From Halomonas sp. QHL1 (GTDB taxonomy: Bacteria > Pseudomonadota > Gammaproteobacteria > Pseudomonadales > Halomonadaceae): 64,000 bases of DNA. The notes under the pieces were generated by a model. It ran no database searches and had not been told where the DNA came from. It saw only the letters and a program-made list of their open reading frames with translations. The number at the start of each line of letters is the position of its first letter. Position 1 is the first letter of the stretch. The position numbers were made by a program, and so were the translations under genes. Shown here piece after piece: positions 1-8,599 of the stretch. The stretch spans positions 1,573,705 to 1,637,704 of the forward strand of contig NZ_MINL01000001.1 in the NCBI RefSeq assembly GCF_001882345.1, read 5' to 3'.

Positions 1-1
1 C

Positions 2-805
2 CAGCATTGGCATCTACTTTCCAAGTCGGAAAATGCCAAAGACGAACTACAAGAACGCGTTTACTGGGTTGAACGCATCCACAATGCACTTGAAGAGAAT
101 AGCTTTGAGCTAATGGTCCAGCCCATCATGCGCCTGGAAGACCAAGACGTAAAACACCACGAGGTGCTGCTGCGAATGCGCGACGCAGATGGCAGCCTAA
201 TTGCTCCCACGCACTTTATTCCTATTGCCGAGCAGAGCGGACAAATTGTCTTAATCGACCGCTGGGTATTGCGGCACAGTTTAAAAGTACTTAGCCAATT
301 GCAGGATCGGGGTATCACACTAGCGGTGAACCTCTCCGGCCAGTCCCTTCACGATGGAGGGTTAAAACAGTATATAGCAGACGAGCTGGCGGCCAGCGGC
401 GCTGATCCTCACCACTTAATATTGGAAGTAACAGAAACCGCTGCGGTTACTGACTTTTCTACCGCACGGGGCGTATTACAAGCAGTCCGCGACCTTGGTT
501 GCCGCACCGCACTGGATGACTTTGGAGTGGGCTTCAGTAGTTTCCATTACCTAGGTCAGTTGCCCGTCGATTACATTAAAATTGATGGCTCTTTTATTCG
601 CAGCTTGCTGATTAGCCCTGACAGTCGCGTCATTGTTCGCGCTATTGCCGACATTGCTAAAGGTTTTGGCAAGCAAACGATTGCTGAGTTCGTTGATCAG
701 GAAGCACTATTGCCAATACTTAAAGCTTATGGGATAACTTATGGTCAAGGGTTTCATTTAGGTCGGCCAGTTCCCATCCATACAGCTTTTAAGAACTATG
801 GGTGA
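2..805 (+). CDS. EAL-domain c-di-GMP phosphodiesterase, 3' part
   Basis: Coding frame is open from the left window edge (first full codon at base 2), so the N-terminus, probably with sensory and/or GGDEF domains, lies outside. The visible part is an almost complete EAL domain, which hydrolyses cyclic di-GMP. The signature is EVL in place of EAL (about 161-178). Other expected metal and catalytic positions are visible: NLSGQ, the glutamate in EVTETA, the DD of LDDFGVG (about 515-520), the lysine in YIKIDGSF, AEFVD, and the glutamine of QGFHLGRP near the C-terminus. The domain therefore looks catalytically competent, though activity is inferred. It ends 60 bp before the acyltransferase gene on the same strand. 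Confidence 0.9.
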   Translation, partial: QHWHLLSKSENAKDELQERVYWVERIHNALEENSFELMVQPIMRLEDQDVKHHEVLLRMRDADGSLIAPTHFIPIAEQSGQIVLIDRWVLRHSLKVLSQLQDRGITLAVNLSGQSLHDGGLKQYIADELAASGADPHHLILEVTETAAVTDFSTARGVLQAVRDLGCRTALDDFGVGFSSFHYLGQLPVDYIKIDGSFIRSLLISPDSRVIVRAIADIAKGFGKQTIAEFVDQEALLPILKAYGITYGQGFHLGRPVPIHTAFKNYG

Positions 806-865
806 CAAGCATTATTTTCAAAAAAATAACTAGCCATCAAACTAATCGATAAATAAGGGAAAATA

Positions 866-1681
866 GTGATGGAAGCAGCTCAAAAAAAGGAGAAAACCAG
901 TAACACTGCTTTAGATGCTTTTACGTCTTTTAATGATGACTTTATTATCAGCATTGCTGTCAATGAAAACGAAAAATATCGAATATACAAGCTTCGCCAC
1001 GAAGTTTACTGCCAAGAAATTGGTTATCACCCAGCCCAAATAACTAACCTAAATATCGAATCTGATATTCACGACGCTCATTCCATTCACTGCTTGATCG
1101 AACACCGACGCTCTGGGCTGGCAGCTGGCTGCCTTAGATTGGTATTACCAGCGCCTCTTCATGAGGGAAAAATGAAGAGACTGCCTCTCCAGGATTTTGG
1201 TCAACAGACGCTTCCACACGAAGTTTTGCACCCCGCTAAACTGCCATATGAGAGTATTTGTGAAATATCGCGTTTTGCTATTGCTAGAGCATTTCGCCAT
1301 AAAGCGATAAATCATGAAACGCTTACTCCAAGCGCTTTTGATTACCAATTTACAGCCACTGAAAGAAAGACGTTTCCTTTAATAGTTATTGCCTTATTCC
1401 TCGCAACTTACGCACTCGTCGGCTTAATGAAAAAACGTCACGTATTTGCCATGATGGAACCAAGGCTTCCAAGACTTCTCTCCATGTCTGGCTTCAAGTT
1501 TACAAAAATTGGAGAAACTATCGAAATGCATGGTAAGCGAAACGCTTTTTACATTGATCACAGTAAAGCAGAAAAAGAGATGCATGATGAACTAATGCCG
1601 TTTTATCTTCACATCCGAGAAACTTTAGAACCACAATTAAAAGAACTGCTGGAAACAAAACACAGCAGCTCTATCGCTTAG
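866..1681 (+). CDS. PEP-CTERM/exosortase-system-associated acyltransferase homologue
   Basis: About 271 aa, GNAT-like fold related to N-acyl amino acid and acyl-homoserine lactone synthases. The recognisable pattern is RIYKLRHEVYCQEIGY near residues 38-53, HRRSG..AGCLRLVLP around 80-95, a CEISRFAIAR block in the middle and FAMMEPRLPRLLSMSGF with a following HGKR in the C-terminal third. These match the family usually encoded with exosortase and PEP-CTERM genes, but none is visible here. A GTG at 866 and an ATG at 869 are both possible starts behind AAGGGA (855-860). The gene is AT-rich compared with the rest of the window, which hints at transfer. Substrate is unknown; assignment is from motif memory. 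Confidence 0.75.
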   Translation: MMEAAQKKEKTSNTALDAFTSFNDDFIISIAVNENEKYRIYKLRHEVYCQEIGYHPAQITNLNIESDIHDAHSIHCLIEHRRSGLAAGCLRLVLPAPLHEGKMKRLPLQDFGQQTLPHEVLHPAKLPYESICEISRFAIARAFRHKAINHETLTPSAFDYQFTATERKTFPLIVIALFLATYALVGLMKKRHVFAMMEPRLPRLLSMSGFKFTKIGETIEMHGKRNAFYIDHSKAEKEMHDELMPFYLHIRETLEPQLKELLETKHSSSIA

Positions 1682-1697
1682 CTTAATTACCCTTCAA

Positions 1698-2345
1698 TTA
1701 TGGTGTACTGTTGCTCTCAAGTGTTGATGCGGATCTAAAATCATTAACCGTTATGCTGGTAAATTTCTCTAAAAAAAACACCAGTGTTTCGGGACATTGG
1801 AAACGCTCCTCAAATCGCTCTTGACTCTCTTGCGATCGCCGCGTCACGCTTGCCTTATAACCTTCATTTGATTTAGACACCTGTACGCTATTCTCACGCG
1901 TTCCGTCACGTTTGATGGCTGTTATAGGAGAGTTATCGTTCAATAAAACGTCTAGCTGTCGGGCCGCAGTGCGCTCTTCATCAGACGCCCAGAGAGGTTG
2001 ATCCCGATCTCCATAACGGTAGAGCATAATGACCAACATGACCGAAAAGATACTGCTGGTCAGCATCCAGGTTAATAAAACGCTCGACAGCGGGGTTGTC
2101 AGCATAATGATTAGCTGAACCACAATGCCCACTGCCAGCACACCGGCTAAAGGCCTCCACATACGTGGATTCATAAACCTGCGCTTCAAGATATATCCCC
2201 AAAGCCCAACCACCCCTAATGCTCCTAACAGTAAATGCACGGGAGCAAGTAGCGTTCCCCCTCCCGACAATAGGGCAATCACTCCAATAATTACCATTAA
2301 ACTGTAGAAAGCAGCTAACAGGTAGTAAGCGCGATCAAGGGTCAT
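1698..2345 (-). CDS. Small integral membrane protein of unknown function
   Basis: 215 aa. I do not recognise the family. The first half contains four hydrophobic stretches (about residues 6-27, 33-53, 64-84, 88-108), and the second half is a hydrophilic, probably cytoplasmic tail with alternating charged residues and a possible helical part around 150-185. It is convergent with the acyltransferase gene, only 16 bp from its stop codon, and base composition is similarly AT-rich. No signal peptide or catalytic motif stands out. Function is not predicted. Confidence 0.7.
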   Translation of the reverse strand: MTLDRAYYLLAAFYSLMVIIGVIALLSGGGTLLAPVHLLLGALGVVGLWGYILKRRFMNPRMWRPLAGVLAVGIVVQLIIMLTTPLSSVLLTWMLTSSIFSVMLVIMLYRYGDRDQPLWASDEERTAARQLDVLLNDNSPITAIKRDGTRENSVQVSKSNEGYKASVTRRSQESQERFEERFQCPETLVFFLEKFTSITVNDFRSASTLESNSTP

Positions 2346-2367
2346 ATGCAGTCTCCATGCGGGTTAA

Positions 2368-2390
2368 CCGATGGCCTTCGGCGCCATCGG
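2368..2390. terminator. Possible terminator hairpin
   Basis: An 8-bp perfect inverted repeat, CCGATGGC (2368-2375) and GCCATCGG (2383-2390), with a 7-nt loop. The plus-strand side is followed by CTTTATTGTT, the minus-strand side by TTAACCC, so a T-tract is poor for the minus-strand genes that flank it. Role uncertain. Confidence 0.4.
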
Positions 2391-2484
2391 CTTTATTGTT
2401 ATAGCAATGCGGATAAAGCCTTGAAATGCAGTATAGATTATTACAGCAATTCTTCACTATTGCCTTGGTAACCAGGGCTACAGG

Positions 2485-3450
2485 TTACAGCCCCTGTGCG
2501 CCCCGGCGCAGCCAGTCGTGGACAAACGCAAGTTTACGGCGGGCAGTCTCCGAGAGCACAAAGGGGTAAAGGTCCGGCAATCCCATCGAGCGATTGACGT
2601 GATTGACCCCAACGGTGAGCGAAGCTGCCACGTAAATCAAGCGCTCCGCATCAGGCTCTGCATATGGCTCCCATTGATGACTGGGTAGCTCTGGTGAAGA
2701 GAGATCCGATGCCGCAAAGCTATCGGCAATATCGGTTAAATGCAGCAGGTGCGCGGCAGTTTCGGCCCAATCTTCGTGGGGGTGTGCAGAGGCATAGGTA
2801 GTTAAATAGCGCTCTTTCCAATCGGGCGGCGGCCCATCTTGGTAGTGCCGCTGGAGCGCGACCTGATAATCCTGTCGCTCGTCGCCAAACATCTCGCGGA
2901 AAGCGTCCAGAAAATCTTCGCGCAGGCTTAGCCGCCACCACAGCATATGAGATATTTCGTGGCGCATATGGCCAATCATCGTGCGATAGGGCTCTTCAAG
3001 CGCTTCACGACGCGTCGTGACTAGCACGGGGTCTACCTCGGCCACACTAATGGTTACCACCCCTTCAATGTGCCCCATAGGAACAGGCGACCGGCCCTCC
3101 GCCAATAGATGAAAAACAGGTGGTGCCCCTGGGTCTTCCGGGCGGAACCAGTGCCAGCGCCCGAGGTTATCCAGCACCCAACGTTTGGCTGCTTCAGTCT
3201 TTGCCCAATTTGGAATCGCATCGGGAAGGGTGGGGTCTGGCGCCAGCGCCGTCATGGCACAAGCGCGACAAAAAGCCCCCTCTTCGGGCGCAATCCAGTT
3301 ACAACCGATAATGTCACGATTGATGCAGAAAGGTGGCATTGGCACAAAGGCCCGGGCCTGAGGGTCATAGGCGACTGGGGTACCGTCTGCGGTTGCGAGA
3401 TTGTCGAACCAAAGAGAGCCCGAACCTACGGGATTTGAAAATACGCGCAT
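2485..3450 (-). CDS. Putative zinc-binding metallopeptidase (COG4307-type), orphan copy
   Basis: About 321 aa from the ATG at 3450, which has AGGAG 9 nt upstream; a longer frame reaches 3516 but lacks such a site. The HExxH zinc motif is HEISH (about residues 164-168), with the downstream HPHEDWAET block expected to give the further ligand. The N-terminal zinc-ribbon is reduced: only Cys 42, 50, 61 and 64 remain, and the first CxC/CxxC pair typical of the family is missing. It is a divergent paralogue of the protein at 55112-56182, which sits in the ATP-grasp/transglutaminase block. No such partners lie near this copy. Peptidase activity is predicted only. Confidence 0.75.
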   Translation of the reverse strand: MRVFSNPVGSGSLWFDNLATADGTPVAYDPQARAFVPMPPFCINRDIIGCNWIAPEEGAFCRACAMTALAPDPTLPDAIPNWAKTEAAKRWVLDNLGRWHWFRPEDPGAPPVFHLLAEGRSPVPMGHIEGVVTISVAEVDPVLVTTRREALEEPYRTMIGHMRHEISHMLWWRLSLREDFLDAFREMFGDERQDYQVALQRHYQDGPPPDWKERYLTTYASAHPHEDWAETAAHLLHLTDIADSFAASDLSSPELPSHQWEPYAEPDAERLIYVAASLTVGVNHVNRSMGLPDLYPFVLSETARRKLAFVHDWLRRGAQGL

Positions 3451-3547
3451 ACGATGAAGCTCCTGAAAGCGAGAAAAAGAGAACCTCCGTAACCGACAGA
3501 GCGTCCTCTTTTCCAAAATCCTATTAAAAAGTGTGCAGCGCCCCTAA

Positions 3548-3625
3548 CTTCATCTCAAGACGACTTCATTTCAAAACTATCGAATTCAAGCTATTTCATT
3601 TAAAGATTATTTCATTTCAAAACCG
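3548..3625. repeat. Degenerate tandem repeat at the 3' end of nfsA
   Basis: Units of roughly 16 bp containing TTCATTTCAAAAC or close variants recur four or five times (CTTCATCTCAAGAC, CTTCATTTCAAAACT, ATTTCATTTAAAG, ATTTCATTTCAAAACC). The last unit includes the nfsA stop codon and its last few codons. This looks like slippage-type expansion of a gene end. Confidence 0.55.
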
Positions 3626-4338
3626 CGCTGGATCAAAAAGCCACGCATATGAGGGCGCAACTTGTTATCGAACAACGGCTTAAGGTTGCGGGACCAATCG
3701 GTATCTTTATTACTGCTACTGCGAGCCTGATAGTAAGCCTGCATCGTCGTATCGAAGGCCTCTACCTGATCACCGTCTTCAGTGTAGTAGTCTTCTTTAA
3801 GGACTGCCTCTACGGGTAAGCGTGGCTTCACTTCAGGCTCGTGATCTGGATAACCGAGGCACATACCAAATACCGGGTAAACGTGCTTGGGTAGGCGCAG
3901 TAGATCGCTAATCGCTTGGGGATTATTGCGAATACCGCCGATATAGCAGATCCCCATCCCTTCGGACTCAGCCGCTACCGCCACGTTTTGCGCCATCAGC
4001 GCCGTATCCACTGTCGCCACCAACAGTTGCTCGGTCATTCCGCGCACAACGTTCGCGCCAGTGCGCTCTGAAGCCTCTGTTGGGCGCTTCATATCAGCGC
4101 AGAAAACTAAAAAGTCTGCACTTGAGGCTACATAACCTTGCCCACCGGCCAATTCTGCTATCTGTTCACGGTTTGCCTGGTCTTTCACATGGATAACGGT
4201 ATACGCCTGAACATGGCTGGATGTCGCTGCCCCCTGCCCCGCTTGGATAAGCTCCAGCAGCAATTCCTTTGGAATCGGTCGATCACTAAATTTACGGATC
4301 GAACGGTGGGATTTCAGTAACTTAATAACGTCGTTCAT
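3607..4338 (-). CDS. nfsA: Oxygen-insensitive NADPH nitroreductase
   Basis: 243 aa, close to the 240 aa of the E. coli enzyme. FMN-dependent flavoprotein that reduces nitroaromatics and quinones by two electrons with NADPH. Family marks seen: HRSIRKFSDRPIP at the N-terminus (FMN-phosphate-binding region), TGGQ-like AGGQGYV near 65, FCADMKR, the AEQLLVATVDTALMAQNVAVAAES helix with GICYIGGIRNN, and GMCLGYP. The C-terminal tail is basic and ends in GFEMK inside a short tandem repeat. It stands alone between an orphan metallopeptidase and a phosphodiesterase gene, with no regulator next to it. Confidence 0.9.
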   Translation of the reverse strand: MNDVIKLLKSHRSIRKFSDRPIPKELLLELIQAGQGAATSSHVQAYTVIHVKDQANREQIAELAGGQGYVASSADFLVFCADMKRPTEASERTGANVVRGMTEQLLVATVDTALMAQNVAVAAESEGMGICYIGGIRNNPQAISDLLRLPKHVYPVFGMCLGYPDHEPEVKPRLPVEAVLKEDYYTEDGDQVEAFDTTMQAYYQARSSSNKDTDWSRNLKPLFDNKLRPHMRGFLIQRGFEMK

Positions 4339-4438
4339 GGAACCTCGCTTATCTGTATAACGCTTATCTGAATCAACTAAGTAACAGGGTAACAGATTTG
4401 TACAATATGACAGGATTGGCTGATGACTCTAAAAATGG

Positions 4439-4930
4439 CTACAGCAAATGCATGATCGCACCGCGCACGCCGCGTTGATCTAGCCATAGTTTGCCTAACG
4501 TAATCGGCAGTTTGAATCGACGCTTTCCCGCCGCACCTGGATTGAAAAGCAACTTTCCCTCCTGATGTTCATTGCGGGGTTTATGGGAGTGGCCATGCAG
4601 AAGTACATCACAAGAAGTCTTCGGGTCGAAATCCTCTAATCGGTGAACAAGGTGCAGACGTTTTTCGTTCACAATGATGTCCTGATGTATCGGCAAACGC
4701 GTCGCCCAGGCCGCCGTATCGATATTGCCCTGTACACAGAACACCGTCGCCAGTGTCTCCAAGCGTTCTAAAATCGCTTCATCCGCTTCTTTGCTGCCCA
4801 CATCCCCCAGGTGCAGGATGAGCTCGCACCCCTTCAGCAGGCAAAGTGCTTCATCACGCAGCAACCCGTGGGTATCGGCAATAACACCAACGGGAGAATT
4901 AACCCTGTAGTACGGTAGAGATGGGCTCAT
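4439..4930 (-). CDS. Metallophosphoesterase, YfcE/MJ0936 type
   Basis: 163 aa from the ATG at 4930, which follows GGAG at 11 nt; an upstream ATG at 4963 has no ribosome-binding site. The five calcineurin-like phosphoesterase motifs are visible in order: ADTHG, HLGDVGS, GNID, LVHR and LHGHSHKP, together with the NPGAAGKRR signature of the YfcE group. This group hydrolyses phosphodiesters using two metal ions; the natural substrate is not known. Transcribed from its own region, roughly 100 bp upstream of nfsA on the same strand. Confidence 0.88.
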   Translation of the reverse strand: MSPSLPYYRVNSPVGVIADTHGLLRDEALCLLKGCELILHLGDVGSKEADEAILERLETLATVFCVQGNIDTAAWATRLPIHQDIIVNEKRLHLVHRLEDFDPKTSCDVLLHGHSHKPRNEHQEGKLLFNPGAAGKRRFKLPITLGKLWLDQRGVRGAIMHLL

Positions 4931-5162
4931 TAACAATCTTTCTCCACGAGTAAATAGTGTCATTTTAGCTTTTTATGTTAGAACGCTATTAAAAATTGCT
5001 CGCCACGGCCGATATCTAAACTATCAAATAGATAGCGATGCCACGTCATTTATTAGATTTTCATTGTTTAGCTAATAAGTTAGCCACCAGCAAGCTATAC
5101 TGTTAAGGCTATACGCTGATAACTGACAATTAATGGAATAATAACGACGCCAGGAAGCCGAT

Positions 5163-5930
5163 ATGACCAATACCCCTCAAAATGCACCCGGGCAGCAGTG
5201 GAATGCCAGCGACTACGCCCAAAATGCTAATTTTGTACCTAAGCTAGGCAGCGAAGTGGTCAAGCTGTTAGCACCACAACCCGGTGAACGTATTTTGGAT
5301 CTTGGCTGCGGCGATGGCTCGTTGACAGAGCGCCTCATGCAACTGGGCGCTAACGTTCTCGGTGTAGATGCTTCAGAAGAGATGGTAAACGCGGCCCGAC
5401 AACGCGGTGTGACTGCTCGCGTCGTTGATGGGCACCAACTGCCTTTCGACCATGAGTTTGATGCGGTATTTAGCAATGCGGCGCTGCACTGGATGCTCGA
5501 CCCCCAGGCGGTACTAGCAGGCGTTAAGCGTTCGTTGAAGCCAGGGGGACGGTTTGTGGCCGAGTTCGGTGGCCATGGCAATGTCGCCGCTATTTGCACG
5601 GCACTGATTGCCGCCCTTCAGTTCCGGGGGATTAGCGCCCGTGGCCGCCATCCCTGGTACTTCCCGACAACTCATGAGTACGGTCATTTGCTGAAAACAG
5701 TCGGTTTCAAAGTAGAAACCATTGAGCTGATCCCGCGCCCTACTCAACTGCCCACGGGAATGATTGGATGGCTTGAGACATTTGCCAGCCCTTTCTTACA
5801 TGGTCTTGATGAGGATGTGCGCGATGCCGTGCTTGAGAACACCTTGACGCTGCTGGGCCACAGCCTACGCGATGAGCAAGGAAACTGGACGGCAGATTAC
5901 GTGCGCCTGCGTGTTTCCGCTAGAGCATAA
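5163..5930 (+). CDS. Class I SAM-dependent methyltransferase
   Basis: 255 aa, start supported by AGGAAG 5 nt before the ATG. Rossmann-fold methyltransferase: motif I ILDLGCGDGSLTERL near residues 43-57, the acidic end of strand 2 in VLGVDASEEM, a VVDGHQLPF acidic loop, and FSNAALHWM before a LKPGGRFVAEF motif IV/V segment. The overall layout resembles trans-aconitate methyltransferases and other small-molecule methyltransferases, but the substrate cannot be read from sequence. Monocistronic, ending at a strong bidirectional terminator shared with the convergent chemoreceptor gene. Confidence 0.85.
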   Translation: MTNTPQNAPGQQWNASDYAQNANFVPKLGSEVVKLLAPQPGERILDLGCGDGSLTERLMQLGANVLGVDASEEMVNAARQRGVTARVVDGHQLPFDHEFDAVFSNAALHWMLDPQAVLAGVKRSLKPGGRFVAEFGGHGNVAAICTALIAALQFRGISARGRHPWYFPTTHEYGHLLKTVGFKVETIELIPRPTQLPTGMIGWLETFASPFLHGLDEDVRDAVLENTLTLLGHSLRDEQGNWTADYVRLRVSARA

Positions 5931-5955
5931 GTGGTAGCTGCCTTTTAGTGACAAA

Positions 5956-5995
5956 AAAGCCGCCGACGATAAGTGCATTTATCATCGGCGGCTTT
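5956..5995. terminator. Bidirectional Rho-independent terminator
   Basis: A 17-bp inverted repeat with one mismatch (arms 5956-5972 and 5979-5995, core GCCGCCGA/TCGGCGGC), flanked by A-rich sequence on the left and TTT on the right. It lies between the convergent methyltransferase and chemoreceptor genes and fits termination from both sides. Confidence 0.85.
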
Positions 5996-6009
5996 GGCTA
6001 AATTAAGGC

Positions 6010-7701
6010 CTAGAACTCATCCCATTCATCGACGGCATCTTTTTTACTTTGCGTTGCCTGCTGGCTTGGCGTTGGCTGAAAACGGCTGCCGACTTGTGGT
6101 TGGTCTTGTTGCTGCCGGGTAGTGCCCTTATGCGTTAGCGCAACTGCATTGCCAGCACTCTCATCAATGCGGAAGGTAGCCATCAAGTCGGCCAGCTCGC
6201 GGGCCTGCTCCTCTAGCGAGCTAGCAGCCGTGCTGGTTTGTTGCACTAGAGCAGCATTCTGCTGAGTGACCGAGTCCATTTCGGTAAGCGCAGCATTAAT
6301 CTGCTCAATGCCACTGTTCTGCTCCCGAGTGGCGGTCGAAATTTCGCCCATCAGGGTAGTGACTTGACGAATCGCATCCACCGTTTGGTGAATTGTCTGC
6401 CCACTGCGCTCTGCTTGTTCAGCACCACCGTTAATTTTCGTGGTGGTCTGCTCGATCAGGCTACGAATTTCTTTGGCGGAGTCAGCACTGCGCGTCGCTA
6501 ATGAACGAACCTCGCTGGCTACAACGGCAAAGCCACGGCCTTGCTCGCCTGCTCGCGCGGCCTCAACTGATGCATTGAGCGCTAAGATATTAGTTTGGAA
6601 GGCAATGGAATCGATCACACCGATAATATCGTTTACCTGGCTAGCACTGGCCGCAATCTCACGCATGAGTTGCACCGTGCGCTCCACCTCTTCACCTCCT
6701 GACTCCGCCGACTGTGACGCCTCGACCGAAAGCTGATCCGCCTCTTGGGCTGTTTCAGCATTTTTACTTACCGTGGTCGACATCTCCTCCATGCTGGAGG
6801 CAGTTTGCTGAAGCGCAGAGGCCTGCTGCTCGGTTCGTGAAGAGAGATCCTGGCTTCCCGCAGAGATATCTCCCGCGCCGCTGAAAACGCGCTCGCTACT
6901 GCCTCTCAACGCCATAACCAGTTGTTTTAACTTCTCCTGCATGGCTGACAGGCCACTGAACAACTGACCAATTTCGTTGCGACCACGATCCTCAATCTGG
7001 CCTGTTAGATCGCCATCAGCTATCCGCGCAAAGTGCTCACTGGCGCGGCGAAGAGGCCTTACAACGCTACGCATCATTGCCCATCTAATTGCCACCACTG
7101 CTACTAGTGAAATGATCAAAAGGGTAATGGCGATAGCGCCAATGATAGTCGCCAGGCGATTGACCTGCTGAAGAACGTTAGTACCGCGCTGCTCGGTATA
7201 AGCAATAAAACCGCTCATGGCCAGATCCAACTCGGCGCTCAGTGTCCCCAGCTCCTCTTGACTGCGCTGGATTTGAAAAGGAGCGGCCTCTAGCAGCGGC
7301 GAAATGCCCTCTGTCACAAATGCATTGTAAGAGCTGACAATCGCATCACGGTGGGGGACCAGCGTACCTTCAGGATTGATGGGCACGGCACGAAACTCGT
7401 TAAAACGTGCCTCTGCCTCAGCCACTGCCTCTGCTGCCATGGCAAGGCTTTCCTGTCCTTTCTCTGGGTTACCTTGAGTACTAAAACTTGCGGAACGGTC
7501 TAAAAATGTTTGCGCTCTAAGCGCATGTACTTGTGTTCGGTTGGCTAAATTCGTAAGCCGTACATTGGTAGCCGTTAGCTCTTCAAGTGCCTGAGAGCTG
7601 TTGTGATTAGCGTAAAACCCAAGGCCGCTGATCAAGCCAATCATAAGCACCAGTAAGGCTAATGCAGCAGTCAGGCTCCATTTAATAGAGAGGTGCTTCA
7701 T
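6010..7701 (-). CDS. Methyl-accepting chemotaxis protein with C-terminal pentapeptide
   Basis: 563 aa transmembrane chemoreceptor. A first membrane helix lies at about residues 10-32, a roughly 150-residue helical periplasmic domain (four-helix-bundle type) follows, then a second helix at about 186-208, a HAMP domain ([18 protein letters not shown]...) and the cytoplasmic signalling coiled coil. The hairpin tip contains [21 protein letters not shown] and [12 protein letters not shown]. The protein ends in EWDEF, close to the xWxxF pentapeptide that tethers CheR/CheB to some receptors. Two Gln-rich stretches link the signalling domain to this tail. Ligand unknown; no che genes are nearby. Confidence 0.92.
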   Translation of the reverse strand: MKHLSIKWSLTAALALLVLMIGLISGLGFYANHNSSQALEELTATNVRLTNLANRTQVHALRAQTFLDRSASFSTQGNPEKGQESLAMAAEAVAEAEARFNEFRAVPINPEGTLVPHRDAIVSSYNAFVTEGISPLLEAAPFQIQRSQEELGTLSAELDLAMSGFIAYTEQRGTNVLQQVNRLATIIGAIAITLLIISLVAVVAIRWAMMRSVVRPLRRASEHFARIADGDLTGQIEDRGRNEIGQLFSGLSAMQEKLKQLVMALRGSSERVFSGAGDISAGSQDLSSRTEQQASALQQTASSMEEMSTTVSKNAETAQEADQLSVEASQSAESGGEEVERTVQLMREIAASASQVNDIIGVIDSIAFQTNILALNASVEAARAGEQGRGFAVVASEVRSLATRSADSAKEIRSLIEQTTTKINGGAEQAERSGQTIHQTVDAIRQVTTLMGEISTATREQNSGIEQINAALTEMDSVTQQNAALVQQTSTAASSLEEQARELADLMATFRIDESAGNAVALTHKGTTRQQQDQPQVGSRFQPTPSQQATQSKKDAVDEWDEF

Positions 7702-7831
7702 CCCATTGATCCCTTTTTTCGTTTATAAGTCATTCGATTAGCTATCGGCCAAGCTAAAGCCAACTGAAGCATTACAGAGCTAATTTAGACATTGGTATAA
7801 TACTTAGCGTGATAGATGCCGAAGCAAGCAG

Positions 7832-8404
7832 TTAAGACGCCACGGCGATTTTTTGCCGACTGGCCTTGTGAGACACATCCACCTGAAGCCAAGCCCCCGC
7901 CATACACTCTAGGCGAGGAGCCTCGACCACCCCCTGCAAGCGCGCCCGTGACAGCAGCGTGGCCTTAGTGTTGGCTTTAAGCGTACCAACCATATGCCCG
8001 TCGATATCGACACAACTCCCCTCGATGTAAGACGCTACATGGCCAGTGGCAGTCACTGAGATAGGATGATTGGGCGCAATGAGCGTCCCCTCTAAACGGC
8101 CTTTAATGATCACAGGTTCATCAGCGATCACTTTGCCTGAAATATGCGTGGCCGACCCAATTCGGCTGCCACCAGATATGCACTCAATGTTGACGGGAGG
8201 CGTCGCAGTGGGGGCATCCGCTTCAGGTGGCAACATCGCTTCAATGGGTAAGTCTGGGATGGGAGCGGAGCCCGCTGCATGCGCGTTGTGCGATATACCA
8301 ACCGCGCTCAAAGCGCGCTGTTTTAACTTACGGCGCTTGCCATCCCATACGATCAGTGTCATTGCCCCAACGCCCAGCACAATAAACCATACTTGAATAC
8401 CCAT
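7832..8404 (-). CDS. Membrane-anchored bactofilin
   Basis: 190 aa. An N-terminal hydrophobic helix (about residues 3-20) is followed by a basic patch (GKRRKLKQR), a Pro/Ala-rich linker and a bactofilin beta-helix domain (about 78-175) with the repeating short-strand pattern ISGKV..DEPVIIKGRLEGTL and G..V..A....IEG. Bactofilins polymerise into nucleotide-free filaments that localise cell-envelope or polar machinery. The predicted membrane anchor would fix the filament to the inner membrane. It is divergent from a second bactofilin gene that lacks a membrane helix, with about 195 bp between starts. Confidence 0.82.
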   Translation of the reverse strand: MGIQVWFIVLGVGAMTLIVWDGKRRKLKQRALSAVGISHNAHAAGSAPIPDLPIEAMLPPEADAPTATPPVNIECISGGSRIGSATHISGKVIADEPVIIKGRLEGTLIAPNHPISVTATGHVASYIEGSCVDIDGHMVGTLKANTKATLLSRARLQGVVEAPRLECMAGAWLQVDVSHKASRQKIAVAS

Positions 8405-8599
8405 GCTGCTGTCCTACCGCTATAGATGTGGTTACCCCAGTTAACGTTATACTCGCTCTGCTATATTACGGCGGCGTGAATAAGCCCATTCACTTGGCTT
8501 AACTCCAGGCTTTAAGACGCTAACAAGCCGATTAAGGTATTTGATGCTCTCTCAATGCACCTCAAAGGCGCTTTGTCTTCATTCACCAGGAGTCACCCT

